Source: Bradyrhizobium sp. 164 (GTDB lineage Bacteria; Pseudomonadota; Alphaproteobacteria; Rhizobiales; Xanthobacteraceae). Taken from it: a stretch of 64,000 nucleotides of DNA. The stretch is taken from assembly GCF_023073715.1 (NCBI RefSeq), contig NZ_JADPKA010000110.1, positions 1 to 64,000 of the forward strand. Reading direction: 5' to 3'. The translations under genes were made by a program, and so were the position numbers. Positions 55,988 to 64,000 of this stretch are shown piece after piece. Below the pieces are notes generated by a model. It searched no databases. It was not told the origin of the DNA and saw nothing but the letters and a program-made list of their open reading frames with translations. The stretch's first letter is position 1. Each line of letters starts with the position of its first letter.

Positions 55988-57718
55988 ATGGCCACCGCTC
56001 CCATCCAGATGTCTGCCGTCCGTGCCACCAGCGTGCGGCAGGTGCGCCTCGTCTGCGGCGTCATCCTGTTCTCCTACGTGGTCAGCCACTTCCTCAACCA
56101 TGCGCTCGGCAACATCTCGGTCGATGCCATGGAGGTCGGGGTCTATTACCACACCGTATTCTGGCAGTTCCTCCCAATCGCGATCGTCTTCTACACGGCC
56201 GCACTTACCCATATGGGGCTTGGCCTCTACGCGCTGTACCAGCGCCGGCAGTTCCGCTGGCGGACGATCGAGCCGCTACAGCTGGTGCTGGGCTTGAGCA
56301 TCCCCGTCCTGATCATGGCACACGTGATCGGAGTGCGGCTCGGCCAGACGCTGTATGGACACCAGAAACTCTATCCGCAGGAGCTCTATCTGTTCTTCGT
56401 CGCCTCGCCCGGCCGGCTCTGGCAGATGACGATCCTGCTTCTGATTGCGTGGGTGCACGGCTGCATCGGGATCTTCTTCTGGCTTCGCCTCAAACCGTTC
56501 TTCGCGCGGGCGGCACCCTATCTGCTCGCGGCTGCCGTGCTGATTCCGACGCTGTCGCTGCTCGGCACCTACCAGGGCGGACGCAGCGTCGCCGTCGAGA
56601 GCGACGATGGAGAATGGCGTACGCACAATCTCAGCCGCCGCCAGATCGGCACGGCTGCCGAAGGCAATACGCTCGACCGCATCACCGGCAGCCTCACCAT
56701 CGGTTATTTCGGCCTGCTCGGACTGGCGCTGGCGGCGCGCGGCGTGCGCGCGTTGCGCGAACGGCGCGGCGGCATGATCGCGCTGTCCTACGGCAATGGG
56801 AAAACGGTGCGGGTCCCCAAGGGGCTGTCGGTGCTGGAAGCAAGCCTGCGCCACAATGTGCCGCATGCCAGCGTCTGTGGCGGCCGCGCCCGCTGCTCGA
56901 CCTGCCGCATCCGCATCATCGGCGATCATGGCGCCCTGCCCGAGCCGTCGCCGCGCGAGGCTTTCGTGCTGACCCGCGTCGGCGCCAGCGACCCCTCGAT
57001 CAGGCTCGCCTGCCAGCTGCGGCCGACGTCCGACCTCTCCTTCTTTCAGCTCTTCACACCGCACACACTCTCCGCGAATGCGCAAGCCTCGACGCCCGCC
57101 AGAATCGGCCAGGAGCGTTATCTGGTCAGCCTGTTCGTGGACATGCGCGGCTCGACCCAGCTCGCGGAAAAGCGGCTGCCGTTCGACACCGTCTTCATCG
57201 TCAACCGCTTCCTCGGCGCGGTGTCGCAGGCCGTGATCGAGAACGGCGGTCAACCGAACCAGTTCGTCGGCGACGGCATGCTGGCGCTGTTCGGGCTGTC
57301 GGCCGATCCGCAAGCGGCCTGCCGGCAGGCGCTGAAGGCGGCCTCCGGCATCGCGACGCGTATCGACGAGCTCAACGAGCTCCTGAGCCACGATCTGCGC
57401 CAGCCGATCCGCTTCGGCATCGGCATCCATGGCGGCGAGGTCATCATCGGCGACATCGGCTATCGCGATCACATCGTCTTCACTGCGCTCGGCGATGCTG
57501 TCAACGTCGCTGCCCGGCTTCAGGACATGACCAAGACGCTCGCTTGCGAGGCTATTGTCTCGGAGGAAGTCCGCCGCACCGCGGGCCTTGCCGACGACGC
57601 CCTGCCGCAGCAGGAGGTCGCGATCCGCGGCCGCGACGAGCCGCTTGCCGTGCGTGTCGTCGCGGATGCGAGGGACTTGACGGCGCTCGTCGACCGAGGC
57701 GAGCGCGTTGCCGCGTAG
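55988..57718 (+). CDS. Class III adenylate/guanylate cyclase with membrane (SdhC-like) and 2Fe-2S domains
   Basis: A 576-residue fusion. Residues about 20-260 are a membrane unit of about six helices with many His (e.g. SYVVSHFLNHALGNI, AALTHMGLGLYALY, VLIMAHVIGVRLGQ, AWVHGCIGIFFW), a heme-b-like pattern as in succinate dehydrogenase anchors. Residues about 264-350 are a plant-type ferredoxin: SVCGGRARCSTCRIR with Cys297, 303, 306 and RLACQLRPT Cys342. Residues about 375-560 are a class III cyclase: SLFVDMRGSTQLAEKRLPFD (metal Asp385), QFVGDGMLALFGLS (Asp429), VFTALGDAVNVAARLQDM. It should make cAMP or cGMP in response to redox state at the membrane (inference). Confidence 0.87.
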   Translation: MATAPIQMSAVRATSVRQVRLVCGVILFSYVVSHFLNHALGNISVDAMEVGVYYHTVFWQFLPIAIVFYTAALTHMGLGLYALYQRRQFRWRTIEPLQLVLGLSIPVLIMAHVIGVRLGQTLYGHQKLYPQELYLFFVASPGRLWQMTILLLIAWVHGCIGIFFWLRLKPFFARAAPYLLAAAVLIPTLSLLGTYQGGRSVAVESDDGEWRTHNLSRRQIGTAAEGNTLDRITGSLTIGYFGLLGLALAARGVRALRERRGGMIALSYGNGKTVRVPKGLSVLEASLRHNVPHASVCGGRARCSTCRIRIIGDHGALPEPSPREAFVLTRVGASDPSIRLACQLRPTSDLSFFQLFTPHTLSANAQASTPARIGQERYLVSLFVDMRGSTQLAEKRLPFDTVFIVNRFLGAVSQAVIENGGQPNQFVGDGMLALFGLSADPQAACRQALKAASGIATRIDELNELLSHDLRQPIRFGIGIHGGEVIIGDIGYRDHIVFTALGDAVNVAARLQDMTKTLACEAIVSEEVRRTAGLADDALPQQEVAIRGRDEPLAVRVVADARDLTALVDRGERVAA

Positions 57719-57743
57719 CGCGTAGGCCACACGAAAGGTGCGC

Positions 57744-57857
57744 TTCCCCCGCTTGCGGGGGAGGGTTGGGGAGAGGGTGTTTCCGCAACGCGACAATCCC
57801 CCAGAGGGGAAAGCCCTCACCCGCGTCTTCGGCGCGACCTCTCCCGCAAGCGGGAGA
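57744..57857. repeat. Intergenic palindromic repeat
   Basis: CTTCCCCCGCTTGCGGGGGA and CCTCTCCCGCAAGCGGGAGA are inverted-type arms with GGGTTGGGGAGAGGGTG and AGCCCTCACCCGCGTCTTCG between. A variant of the CTCTCCC repeat family at 37,187 and 54,031. Confidence 0.7.
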
Positions 57858-58049
57858 GTCGAGCGAGTTCTGCGGCACCATTGATCCACCCCGCTGGAAT
57901 CATCGCGGCGTAACACCGGCCTGCTGCAACGCAGCGGCATGGGCTTGCTGCGAAAGCACGAATTGACTTCGTCCAAATCGTTGCAACAGATGAGTGCGGG
58001 ATCGCGGTGATGACCGCGATCCGACGAAAAGCTCCGGGAGGGGATGAGA
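57858..58049. other. Leader region of sorA
   Basis: This contains the promoter and ribosome site (GGGAGGGG at 58,036-58,043) of sorA. Nothing else identified. Confidence 0.35.
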
Positions 58050-59249
58050 ATGTTCGATCGACGCGACCTGCTCAAAGGAGCGGGCCTTTCCGCCCTTGCG
58101 GCCACACTGAACTCAACCAGAGCGCTGGCGCTCGACACCGTCACCCTGCCCTTTGCAAATGGCGAACGGCCGCTGGTGAAATATCCACAGAAGCGGCCGA
58201 TGATCGGCCTGACCAGCCGGCCGCCGCAGCTCGAGACGCCGTTCGCGGTGTTCAACGAGGGCCCGATCACGCCCAACAACGCATTCTTCGTGCGCTATCA
58301 TCTCTCCGACCTGCCCTACAATCTCGACCCCGACAAGTTCACGCTCGAGGTCAAGGGCAAGGTCGACAAACCGCTGAAGCTGTCGCGGAAGGACATCAAG
58401 AAGATGAAGGCGACCGAGATCGTCGCCGTCAACCAGTGTTCGGGCAACAGCCGCGGCTTCTTCGAGCCACGTGTTGCCGGCGGCCAGCTCGCCAACGGCG
58501 CCATGGGCAATGCGCGCTGGCGCGGCGTGCCACTGAAGGCGGTGCTGGAAATGGCGGGCGTGCAGGCCGGCGCCAAACAGGTCACCTTCAACGGCATGGA
58601 CGGCCCGGTCAGCGACAAGACGCCGGATTTCGTCAAGGCGCTCGATCTCGATCACGCTACCGACGGCGAGGTGATGCTGGCGTATGGCATGAACGGCGGG
58701 GACCTGCCGTTCCTCAACGGTTTCCCGCTGCGCCTGATCGTACCGGGCTATTACGGCACCTACTGGGTCAAGCACCTCAACGAGATCACGGTGATCGACA
58801 ACGTCTATGACGGCTTCTGGATGAAGTCGGCGTATCGCATCCCTGACACGCCGAACAACGCGGTCGAGCCGGGCACCGCGCCGAAGGCGACGATCCCGAT
58901 CAACCGATTCACCATCCGCTCCTTCATCACCAGCATCCCCGACGGCGCCAAGCTGAAGGCGGGAACTGCGATGCTGCGCGGCATCGCCTTCGACGGCGGC
59001 AAGGGCATCAAGGAGGTCCAGGTCTCGACCGACGGCGGCAAGATCTGGAGCAGCGCCAAGCTCGGCAAGGATCTAGGCAAGTACTCGTTCCGCGAATGGA
59101 AGCTGCCGGTGAAGCTCGCGGCCGGCAGCCACGAGCTCAAAGTCCGCGCCACCGGCAATGGCGGCGAGACCCAGCCGGATACGCCGCGCTGGAACCCGGC
59201 GGGTTATCTGCGCAACGTCGTCGAAACCGTCCGCGTGACCGTGGCCTGA
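58050..59249 (+). CDS. sorA: Sulfite dehydrogenase, molybdopterin subunit (SorA-like)
   Basis: A 399-residue periplasmic molybdoenzyme oxidising sulfite to sulfate. The Tat signal is MFDRRDLLKGAGLSALAATL (RR-x-LL). The Mo-cofactor domain has EIVAVNQCSGNSRGFFEPRV with the Mo-ligand Cys at about 130 and GNARWRGVPLKAVLEMAGVQ; PVSDKTPDFVKALDLDHATD and NGFPLRLIVPGYYGTYWVKH are sulfite-oxidase blocks. The C-terminal Mo-co dimerisation domain is Ig-like (GIAFDGGKGIKEVQVSTDGG). Start 58050 sits a good distance after GGGAGGGG. sorB follows within 12 bases. This pair protects against or uses sulfite from organosulfur breakdown. Confidence 0.9.
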   Translation: MFDRRDLLKGAGLSALAATLNSTRALALDTVTLPFANGERPLVKYPQKRPMIGLTSRPPQLETPFAVFNEGPITPNNAFFVRYHLSDLPYNLDPDKFTLEVKGKVDKPLKLSRKDIKKMKATEIVAVNQCSGNSRGFFEPRVAGGQLANGAMGNARWRGVPLKAVLEMAGVQAGAKQVTFNGMDGPVSDKTPDFVKALDLDHATDGEVMLAYGMNGGDLPFLNGFPLRLIVPGYYGTYWVKHLNEITVIDNVYDGFWMKSAYRIPDTPNNAVEPGTAPKATIPINRFTIRSFITSIPDGAKLKAGTAMLRGIAFDGGKGIKEVQVSTDGGKIWSSAKLGKDLGKYSFREWKLPVKLAAGSHELKVRATGNGGETQPDTPRWNPAGYLRNVVETVRVTVA

Positions 59250-59261
59250 AGGAGAATGATC

Positions 59262-59570
59262 ATGCAACGCACCGTTCTCCTCGCCATCTCGCTCGCTCTC
59301 GCCGCCGTGATCGGTTCGGCACTTGCGGCACCGGTCAATTACAAGACCCCAGACGAGGTCGCGGCATTAAAGCCCGGGCCCAATCTCGAGGTCGTGCAGG
59401 GCAATTGCAGCGCCTGCCACTCGTCCGACTACATCGCCACGCAGCCGCCGATGAAGGACAAGAAGGGCTTCTGGCAGGCCGAGGTGACCAAGATGATCAA
59501 GGTCTATGGCGCACCGATCGACGATGCCGATGTCGGCAAGATCGTCGATTATCTGGCCGCGACGTACTGA
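59262..59570 (+). CDS. sorB: Sulfite dehydrogenase cytochrome c subunit (SorB-like)
   Basis: A 102-residue periplasmic monoheme c-type cytochrome. The signal is MQRTVLLAISLALAAVIGSA with cleavage near LA-APV. The heme motif is VVQGNCSACHSSDYIATQPP (CxxCH) and the distal Met is likely in TQPPMKDKKGFW; DDADVGKIVDYLAATY is the closing helix. It takes electrons from SorA for transfer to a cytochrome oxidase chain. ATG 59262 follows AAGGAG by nine bases; ATG 59256 is too near. Length and order match sorAB of Starkeya-type systems. Followed by a palindromic repeat. Confidence 0.88.
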   Translation: MQRTVLLAISLALAAVIGSALAAPVNYKTPDEVAALKPGPNLEVVQGNCSACHSSDYIATQPPMKDKKGFWQAEVTKMIKVYGAPIDDADVGKIVDYLAATY

Positions 59571-59595
59571 AGGACCGCGTCAACGCGTTTTCTCT

Positions 59596-59758
59596 TACCC
59601 TCCCCTGGAGGGGGAGGGTCGCTATGCATGAAGCGCAGCGCAATGCGTAGCGGGGTGGGGTGACAGTCTCTCATCTCGCACACTGCCCGAGTGGAAGGAT
59701 CACCCCACCCCGCTCGCGCTTCGCGCGATCGACCCTCCCCCTCCAGGGGAGGGTTAAG
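59596..59758. repeat. Intergenic palindromic repeat
   Basis: ACCCTCCCCTGGAGGGGGAG at the left and CCCTCCCCCTCCAGGGGAGG at the right, with GGGGTGGGGTGA and TCACCCCACCCC inside, make a two-step inverted repeat of about 160 bases. Between sorB and the cold-shock gene; could form a large RNA hairpin. Confidence 0.8.
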
Positions 59759-59996
59759 GAAGAACGGCTATGCGATGATCCCTCGCGATATTAGATCCGT
59801 CGCGCTCCTGCCATTTGACCGCGAAACGGGCAAAACCGGCAAAATCGCTGCGAAGTTGAGCGGAATTCGGCGAAATGCCGATGTGGTTTGAGCTACCAAG
59901 CCTGCCACATTCCGCGTATCCTGTTAGGACCGAACCGGCCGGTTGGCGGGGACTGGCGATTCGAGATCTCGGAGGAAGACCCGCGGAGAAGTCGTG
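59759..59996. other. Leader region of the cold-shock gene
   Basis: About 240 bases. Cold-shock genes often have long structured leaders, and GGAGGAAG at 59,971-59,978 and GCGGAGAAG near 59,993 are ribosome-site candidates. No structure could be computed. Confidence 0.35.
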
Positions 59997-60197
59997 ATGG
60001 CTAAAGGTACGGTCAAGTGGTTCAACCCGACGAAGGGTTATGGATTTATCCAGCCTGCGTCGGGTGGCAAGGATGTGTTCGTGCATATCTCGGCAGTGCA
60101 GAAGGCCGGTCTGTCCACCCTCAACGAAGGACAGACGGTGGAATACGAAGAGATCGCAAACCGGGGCAAGACCTCCGCAGAGAACCTCAAAGTATAA
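59997..60197 (+). CDS. cspA: Cold-shock domain protein
   Basis: A 66-residue single cold-shock domain. MAKGTVKWFNPTKGYGFIQP contains RNP1 (KGYGFI) and SGGKDVFVHISAVQKAGLST RNP2 (VFVH); LNEGQTVEYEEIANRGKTSA-ENLKV closes the barrel. It binds single-stranded RNA and DNA, melting structure for translation in the cold or in growth. ATG 59997 follows GCGGAGAAG; the in-frame start 59943 is not needed. Several such genes are normal in rhizobia, so cspA is a generic symbol. A hairpin follows at 60,219. Confidence 0.9.
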   Translation: MAKGTVKWFNPTKGYGFIQPASGGKDVFVHISAVQKAGLSTLNEGQTVEYEEIANRGKTSAENLKV

Positions 60198-60218
60198 GCC
60201 CGCGTCAGCCTTTGCTGC

Positions 60219-60238
60219 CTCCCGGATCCGTCCGGGAG
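60219..60238 (+). terminator. Possible terminator after cspA
   Basis: CTCCCGGA, loop TCCG, TCCGGGAG is an 8-base perfect stem right after the gene. The following bases (CTGGGCTAAGAAAAATTTC) have only a weak T tract, so rho-independent termination is possible but not sure. Confidence 0.5.
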
Positions 60239-60370
60239 CTGGGCTAAGAAAAATTTCAGAAGACGGCCAGTGCATTCGACGACAGGCGTTGCGATTGCAC
60301 AGGATAGCTATTTTTCCCGTGAAGACCGCGCATCCAACGCCACAGCAATGACAATCGCGACGGCATTTCG

Positions 60371-60832
60371 TCAGCCCATCGGCAACGGTGCGTCGCGCTT
60401 GATCTCCTCCATCACCGCATAGGTCCGCGTCTCGCGCACGCCCGGCATCGACAGCAGGGTCTCACCGAGGAAGCGTCGATAGGCGGTCATGTCTGCCAGC
60501 CGGGCCTTGAGAAGATAGTCGAAACCGCCGGCAACCATGTGACATTCCAGCACCTCGGGCGCCAGCTTCACTGCGCGCGCAAAACGCTCGAAATTATCGG
60601 GCGTGGTCTTGTCGAGCAGCACCTCGACGAACACCAAGAGACCGAGGCCAAGCCGGTGCGGGTTGAGGCGGGCGCCGTAGCCTTCGACAAACCCCTCGCG
60701 CTGCAAGCGCTTCAGTCGCTCGCCGATCGAGGTCGGCGACAGGCCGATGCGCTCGGCGAGCTCGACATTGGCGATGCGCCCATCCTCCTGCAAGATCGAG
60801 AGGATTTTCCGGTCGATTCGGTCAAGTTCCAT
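60371..60832 (-). CDS. putR: Lrp/AsnC-family regulator, probable activator of putA
   Basis: A 153-residue regulator. LDRIDRKILSILQEDGRIAN, VELAERIGLSPTSIGERLKR (HTH, about residues 22-42) and LQREGFVEGYGARLNPHRLG are the DNA-binding part; LLVFVEVLLDKTTPDNFERF, PEVLECHMVAGGFDYLLKAR and the RETRTYAVMEEIKRD strand form the RAM ligand-binding domain, with GGFDYLLK as the usual effector-contact turn. It is divergent from putA with 114 bases between, exactly as PutR in Agrobacterium and Rhodobacter, which activates putA with proline. Effector assignment is by analogy. Confidence 0.85.
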   Translation of the reverse strand: MELDRIDRKILSILQEDGRIANVELAERIGLSPTSIGERLKRLQREGFVEGYGARLNPHRLGLGLLVFVEVLLDKTTPDNFERFARAVKLAPEVLECHMVAGGFDYLLKARLADMTAYRRFLGETLLSMPGVRETRTYAVMEEIKRDAPLPMG

Positions 60833-60946
60833 ATCTTACGGTGCCAAATAGCCAATGATCTTCATTTTCTAAGGCAACCTGGCTAAATTGTCTATCGAGC
60901 TACGGTAACGCGGGCCTTATCCTGGATTTCAGCCACAGGACACGCC
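60833..60946. promoter_or_regulatory. putR-putA divergent control region
   Basis: Lrp-type sites are weakly conserved. ATCTTCATTTTCTAAGGCAA and TTGTCTATCGAGC in this AT-richer stretch (60,855-60,901) may carry PutR sites and the putA promoter. The short distance supports shared control. No exact consensus seen. Confidence 0.45.
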
Positions 60947-63946
60947 ATGCCGAACATCCCACCGCCCTTCTCCGCGCCCTACACGGCCGATGATAGCGAG
61001 ATCGCCGCCCGCCTCTTGCCGGCGTCGCATCTCAGCCCGCCGCAGGAGGCGCGGATCGACCGCACCGCGACGCGGCTGATCGAGGCGATCCGCAAGCGCG
61101 ACGACCGGCTCGGCGGGGTCGAGGACATGCTGCGGGAATTCGCGCTCTCGACCAAGGAGGGGCTCGCTTTGATGGTGCTGGCCGAGGCGCTGCTGCGCGT
61201 GCCGGACGCGCGCACCGCCGACCAGTTCATCGAGGACAAGCTCGGCGAGGGCGACTTCATCCATCACGAAACCAAGTCCACCGCCTTCCTGGTCAATGCC
61301 TCGGCCTGGGCGCTCGGCCTCTCGGCACGGGTAATCCAGCCCGGCGAGACGCCTGACGGCACCATCGGCCGGCTGGTGAAGCGGCTGGGGGCGCCCGCCG
61401 TGCGCACCGCCACGCGCCAGGCGATGCGGCTGATGGGCAATCATTTCGTGCTGGGGGAGACGATCGAGCAGGCCCTCGAGCGCGGCCGGCCGCGCTCCGG
61501 CCAGAAGCCGCGCTATTCCTTCGACATGCTCGGCGAAGGCGCACGCACGGCGGCGGACGCCAAGCGCTATTTCGACGCCTATGCGCGCGCGATCGAGACC
61601 ATCGGCAAGACCGCGGGCAACCATCCCCTGCCCGATCGGCCCGGCATCTCGGTCAAGCTCTCGGCATTGCATCCGCGCTTCGAGGCGACCAGCCGCGAAC
61701 GCGTGATGCGCGAACTGGTGCCGCTGCTGCTGGACCTCGCGCAGCGCGCCAAAGCCCATGATTTGAACTTCACCGTCGATGCCGAGGAAGCCGACCGGCT
61801 GGAGCTGTCGCTCGACGTGATCGCGGCAACACTCGCCGATGGCTCGCTGAGCGGCTGGGACGGATTTGGCCTGGCGATCCAGGCCTATCAGAAGCGCGCG
61901 AGCGCGGTGATCGACTATGTCGATGCGCTGGCCCGCGCGCACGACCGCAAGCTGATGGTGCGGCTGGTGAAGGGCGCCTATTGGGACACCGAGATCAAGC
62001 GTGCACAGGAGCGCGGGCTCGACGGTTATCCCGTGTTCACGCGCAAGGCGATGACGGACCTGAACTACATCGCCTGCGCTTCGAAGCTGCTGGCTTTGAG
62101 GCCGCGCATCTTCCCGCAATTCGCCACCCACAACGCGCTAACCGTCGCGACTGTGCTCGAGCTTGCGCAAGGCAGTGGCGGCTTCGAATTCCAGCGCCTG
62201 CATGGCATGGGCGAAGCGCTGTACGAGCAGCTTGCCAAGGACCATGCTGACATCGCCTACCGCACCTATGCGCCCGTCGGCAGCCATCGCGACCTGCTCG
62301 CTTATCTGGTGCGGCGGCTGCTCGAGAACGGCGCCAATTCCTCCTTCGTGGCGCAGGCCGCTGATTATCGCGTGCCGGTGTCGGCGCTGTTGCAGCGTCC
62401 GGCCGACGCCATCGAACGTCCGCAACAGGCGGTTCATCCCAGGATTCCGCTGCCCCGCGATCTCTTTGCACCGGAGCGCCGCAATTCGCGCGGGGTCGAA
62501 TTCGGTGAGCGTGCCGCACTCGACCAGCTGCTGGCCGACGTCAGGGCTGAGGCGATCGATCTCAAGCCCATCCCAGATGCGACACCGGATCGGGCCAACG
62601 CAGCGGTGACTGCTACGCGCGCCGGCTTTGTCGCCTGGAGCCGGACGCCGGCGGCTGCGCGCGCGGCGGCGCTGGAGCAGGCTGCGCATCTTTTGGAGAG
62701 CCGCAGGGCCCATTTCATCGCGCTGCTACAAGCGGAGGGCGGCAAGACGCTGGACGACGCGCTGTCGGAGCTGCGCGAGGCCGCCGATTTCTGCCGCTAT
62801 TATGCCGCGCAGGGCCGCAAATTGTTCGGCGTTGACGCGGCCATGCCCGGTCCGACCGGCGAGAGCAATGCGCTCGCCATGCGCGGCCGCGGCGTCTTCG
62901 TCGCGATCTCGCCGTGGAATTTTCCGCTCGCGATCTTCCTCGGCCAGGTCACAGCGGCGCTGATGGCCGGCAACAGCGTTGTCGCAAAGCCTGCCGAGCA
63001 GACGCCGCGCATCGCGCGCGAGGCCGTAGCCCTGCTGCACGAGGCTGGCATCCCCAAGAGCGCGCTGCATCTCGTCACTGGCGACGGCCGCATCGGTGCC
63101 GCGCTGACCGCGCATGCCGACATCGCGGGAATTGTCTTTACCGGCTCGACCGAGGTTGCTCGCAGCATCAACCGCGCGCTCGCCGCCAAGGACGGACCGA
63201 TCGTGCCGCTGATCGCGGAGACCGGCGGCATCAACGCCATGATTGCGGACGCGACCGCGCTGCCCGAACAGGTCGCCGACGATGTCGTGACCTCTGCCTT
63301 CCGTTCCGCCGGCCAGCGCTGTTCGGCGCTGCGGCTCTTGTTCGTGCAGGAGGACGTCGCCGACCGCATGATCGAGATGATCGCGGGCGCGGCGCGCGAG
63401 CTCAGAATCGGCGACCCAAGCGATGTCGCGACCCATGTCGGGCCGGTGATCGATCGCGAGGCCAAGCAGCGTCTCGATGCACACATCGCGCGAATGAAGG
63501 GCGAGGCGCGGCTGCACTTTGCAGGGCACGCACCGGAGGGCTGCTTCGTCGCGCCGCACATCTTCGAGCTCAAAGAAGCCAGCCAGCTCACCGAGGAGGT
63601 GTTTGGGCCGATCCTGCATGTCGTACGCTACCGCGCCGAGAATCTGGGACGTGTCCTGCAAGCGATCGAGCGCACCGGCTACGGCCTCACCCTCGGCGTC
63701 CACTCCCGCATCGACGACACCATCGAGGCCATTATCGATCGAGTCCAGGTCGGCAACATCTACGTCAACCGCAACATGATCGGCGCCGTTGTCGGCGTGC
63801 AGCCGTTTGGCGGCAATGGCCTGTCCGGAACTGGCCCCAAGGCCGGCGGCCCGCACTATCTCGCGCGCTTTGCCACCGAGCAGACCGTGACCATCAACAC
63901 CGCGGCGGCCGGCGGCAATGCTGCGTTGCTTGCGGGGGAGGAGTGA
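60947..63946 (+). CDS. putA: Bifunctional proline dehydrogenase/P5C dehydrogenase PutA
   Basis: A 999-residue enzyme taking proline to glutamate. After an N-terminal helical arm, the proline dehydrogenase barrel (about 180-460) has GISVKLSALHPRFEATSRER, RLVKGAYWDTEIKRAQERGL and the FAD-site region FATHNALTVATVLELAQGSG. The P5C dehydrogenase (about 530-990) has VFTGSTEVARSINRALAAKD, the catalytic Glu in LIAETGGINAMIADAT and Cys in RSAGQRCSALRLLFVQEDV. There is no N-terminal ribbon-helix-helix DNA-binding domain, as in E. coli PutA, which fits the separate PutR. Membrane-associated respiration of proline. GGACACGCC precedes ATG. Confidence 0.94.
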   Translation: MPNIPPPFSAPYTADDSEIAARLLPASHLSPPQEARIDRTATRLIEAIRKRDDRLGGVEDMLREFALSTKEGLALMVLAEALLRVPDARTADQFIEDKLGEGDFIHHETKSTAFLVNASAWALGLSARVIQPGETPDGTIGRLVKRLGAPAVRTATRQAMRLMGNHFVLGETIEQALERGRPRSGQKPRYSFDMLGEGARTAADAKRYFDAYARAIETIGKTAGNHPLPDRPGISVKLSALHPRFEATSRERVMRELVPLLLDLAQRAKAHDLNFTVDAEEADRLELSLDVIAATLADGSLSGWDGFGLAIQAYQKRASAVIDYVDALARAHDRKLMVRLVKGAYWDTEIKRAQERGLDGYPVFTRKAMTDLNYIACASKLLALRPRIFPQFATHNALTVATVLELAQGSGGFEFQRLHGMGEALYEQLAKDHADIAYRTYAPVGSHRDLLAYLVRRLLENGANSSFVAQAADYRVPVSALLQRPADAIERPQQAVHPRIPLPRDLFAPERRNSRGVEFGERAALDQLLADVRAEAIDLKPIPDATPDRANAAVTATRAGFVAWSRTPAAARAAALEQAAHLLESRRAHFIALLQAEGGKTLDDALSELREAADFCRYYAAQGRKLFGVDAAMPGPTGESNALAMRGRGVFVAISPWNFPLAIFLGQVTAALMAGNSVVAKPAEQTPRIAREAVALLHEAGIPKSALHLVTGDGRIGAALTAHADIAGIVFTGSTEVARSINRALAAKDGPIVPLIAETGGINAMIADATALPEQVADDVVTSAFRSAGQRCSALRLLFVQEDVADRMIEMIAGAARELRIGDPSDVATHVGPVIDREAKQRLDAHIARMKGEARLHFAGHAPEGCFVAPHIFELKEASQLTEEVFGPILHVVRYRAENLGRVLQAIERTGYGLTLGVHSRIDDTIEAIIDRVQVGNIYVNRNMIGAVVGVQPFGGNGLSGTGPKAGGPHYLARFATEQTVTINTAAAGGNAALLAGEE

Positions 63947-64000
63947 GGCCCTGCAGCGGGCGCCGTTGCATCCTGCCGAAACATCGGTCTAATGCTCCCA
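63947..64000. other. Window end
   Basis: 54 bases after putA. Nothing recognised. Confidence 0.3.

Noticed and set aside
55687..57966. 759-codon frame over the cyclase gene in another register
   Set aside because: The cyclase frame has ferredoxin and catalytic motifs; the longer frame is Arg/Pro/Ala-rich and has no domain.
62726..63856. 376-codon minus-strand frame inside putA
   Set aside because: PutA catalytic residues are intact on the plus strand, so the opposite frame is a shadow.
1..64000. CRISPR array
   Set aside because: No series of short direct repeats with regular spacers was seen. The repeats present are inverted and scattered.

Overview
The window looks like a Bradyrhizobium-type alphaproteobacterium. 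The reasons are a GC-rich core with typical rhizobial operons (putR/putA, sorAB, ycjX/ycjF, a GTP cyclohydrolase II-like/DUF1688 pair), small rhizobial families (DUF1127, DUF3551, an avidin-like secreted protein), and interspersed palindromic repeats between genes. No nod, nif, rRNA or intact tRNA gene is present. All calls come from reading the sequence; no database search was run.

Positions 1 to about 23,595 are a decayed accessory region that I interpret as the end of an integrated genomic island. It holds an IS3-family remnant, a collapsed prophage (small terminase with an in-frame stop, 5'-truncated tape measure), a DUF4238 protein, a Fic protein, a DUF2235 hydrolase paired with a polytopic membrane protein, an avidin-family protein, a sulfonate/sulfate-ester uptake and dioxygenase operon broken by a deletion, a two-gene HD-hydrolase plus nucleotidyltransferase operon, a HipBA toxin-antitoxin pair, an AlpA-like DNA-binding protein and a tyrosine integrase. 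Just beyond the integrase, 23,551-23,595 is the 3' half of a tRNA-Val (anticodon CAC), from anticodon loop to CCA, with no 5' half. That is what an island inserted in a tRNA leaves at its far end, so the intact tRNA should lie to the left, outside the window.

From about 23,600 to 64,000 the sequence is dense core-like chromosome, with a palindromic repeat every few kilobases; none was seen left of 23.6 kb. In order: an SDR, a DedA-like protein, a GreA-family factor, small secreted and hypothetical proteins, an acetolactate-synthase-like TPP enzyme, an L,D-transpeptidase, a methyltransferase, a threonine-synthase-like PLP enzyme, a probable uracil-catabolic (URC) cluster, an M48 protease with a DUF898 membrane protein, two tandem CYP153-type P450s, a LysR gene divergent from an acyl-CoA dehydrogenase/CoA-transferase/hydratase operon, benzoylformate decarboxylase, an SDR, a hemolysin-III protein, ycjX-ycjF, a membrane glycosyltransferase, a cyclase with membrane and ferredoxin domains, sulfite dehydrogenase sorAB, a cold-shock protein, and putR divergent from putA.

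The best candidates for something little described are the HD-hydrolase/nucleotidyltransferase operon (16.7-18.7 kb), the DUF2235/membrane-protein pair (7.7-10.4 kb), the membrane-ferredoxin-cyclase fusion (56-57.7 kb), and the URC cluster whose uracil phosphoribosyltransferase has an altered PRPP loop.
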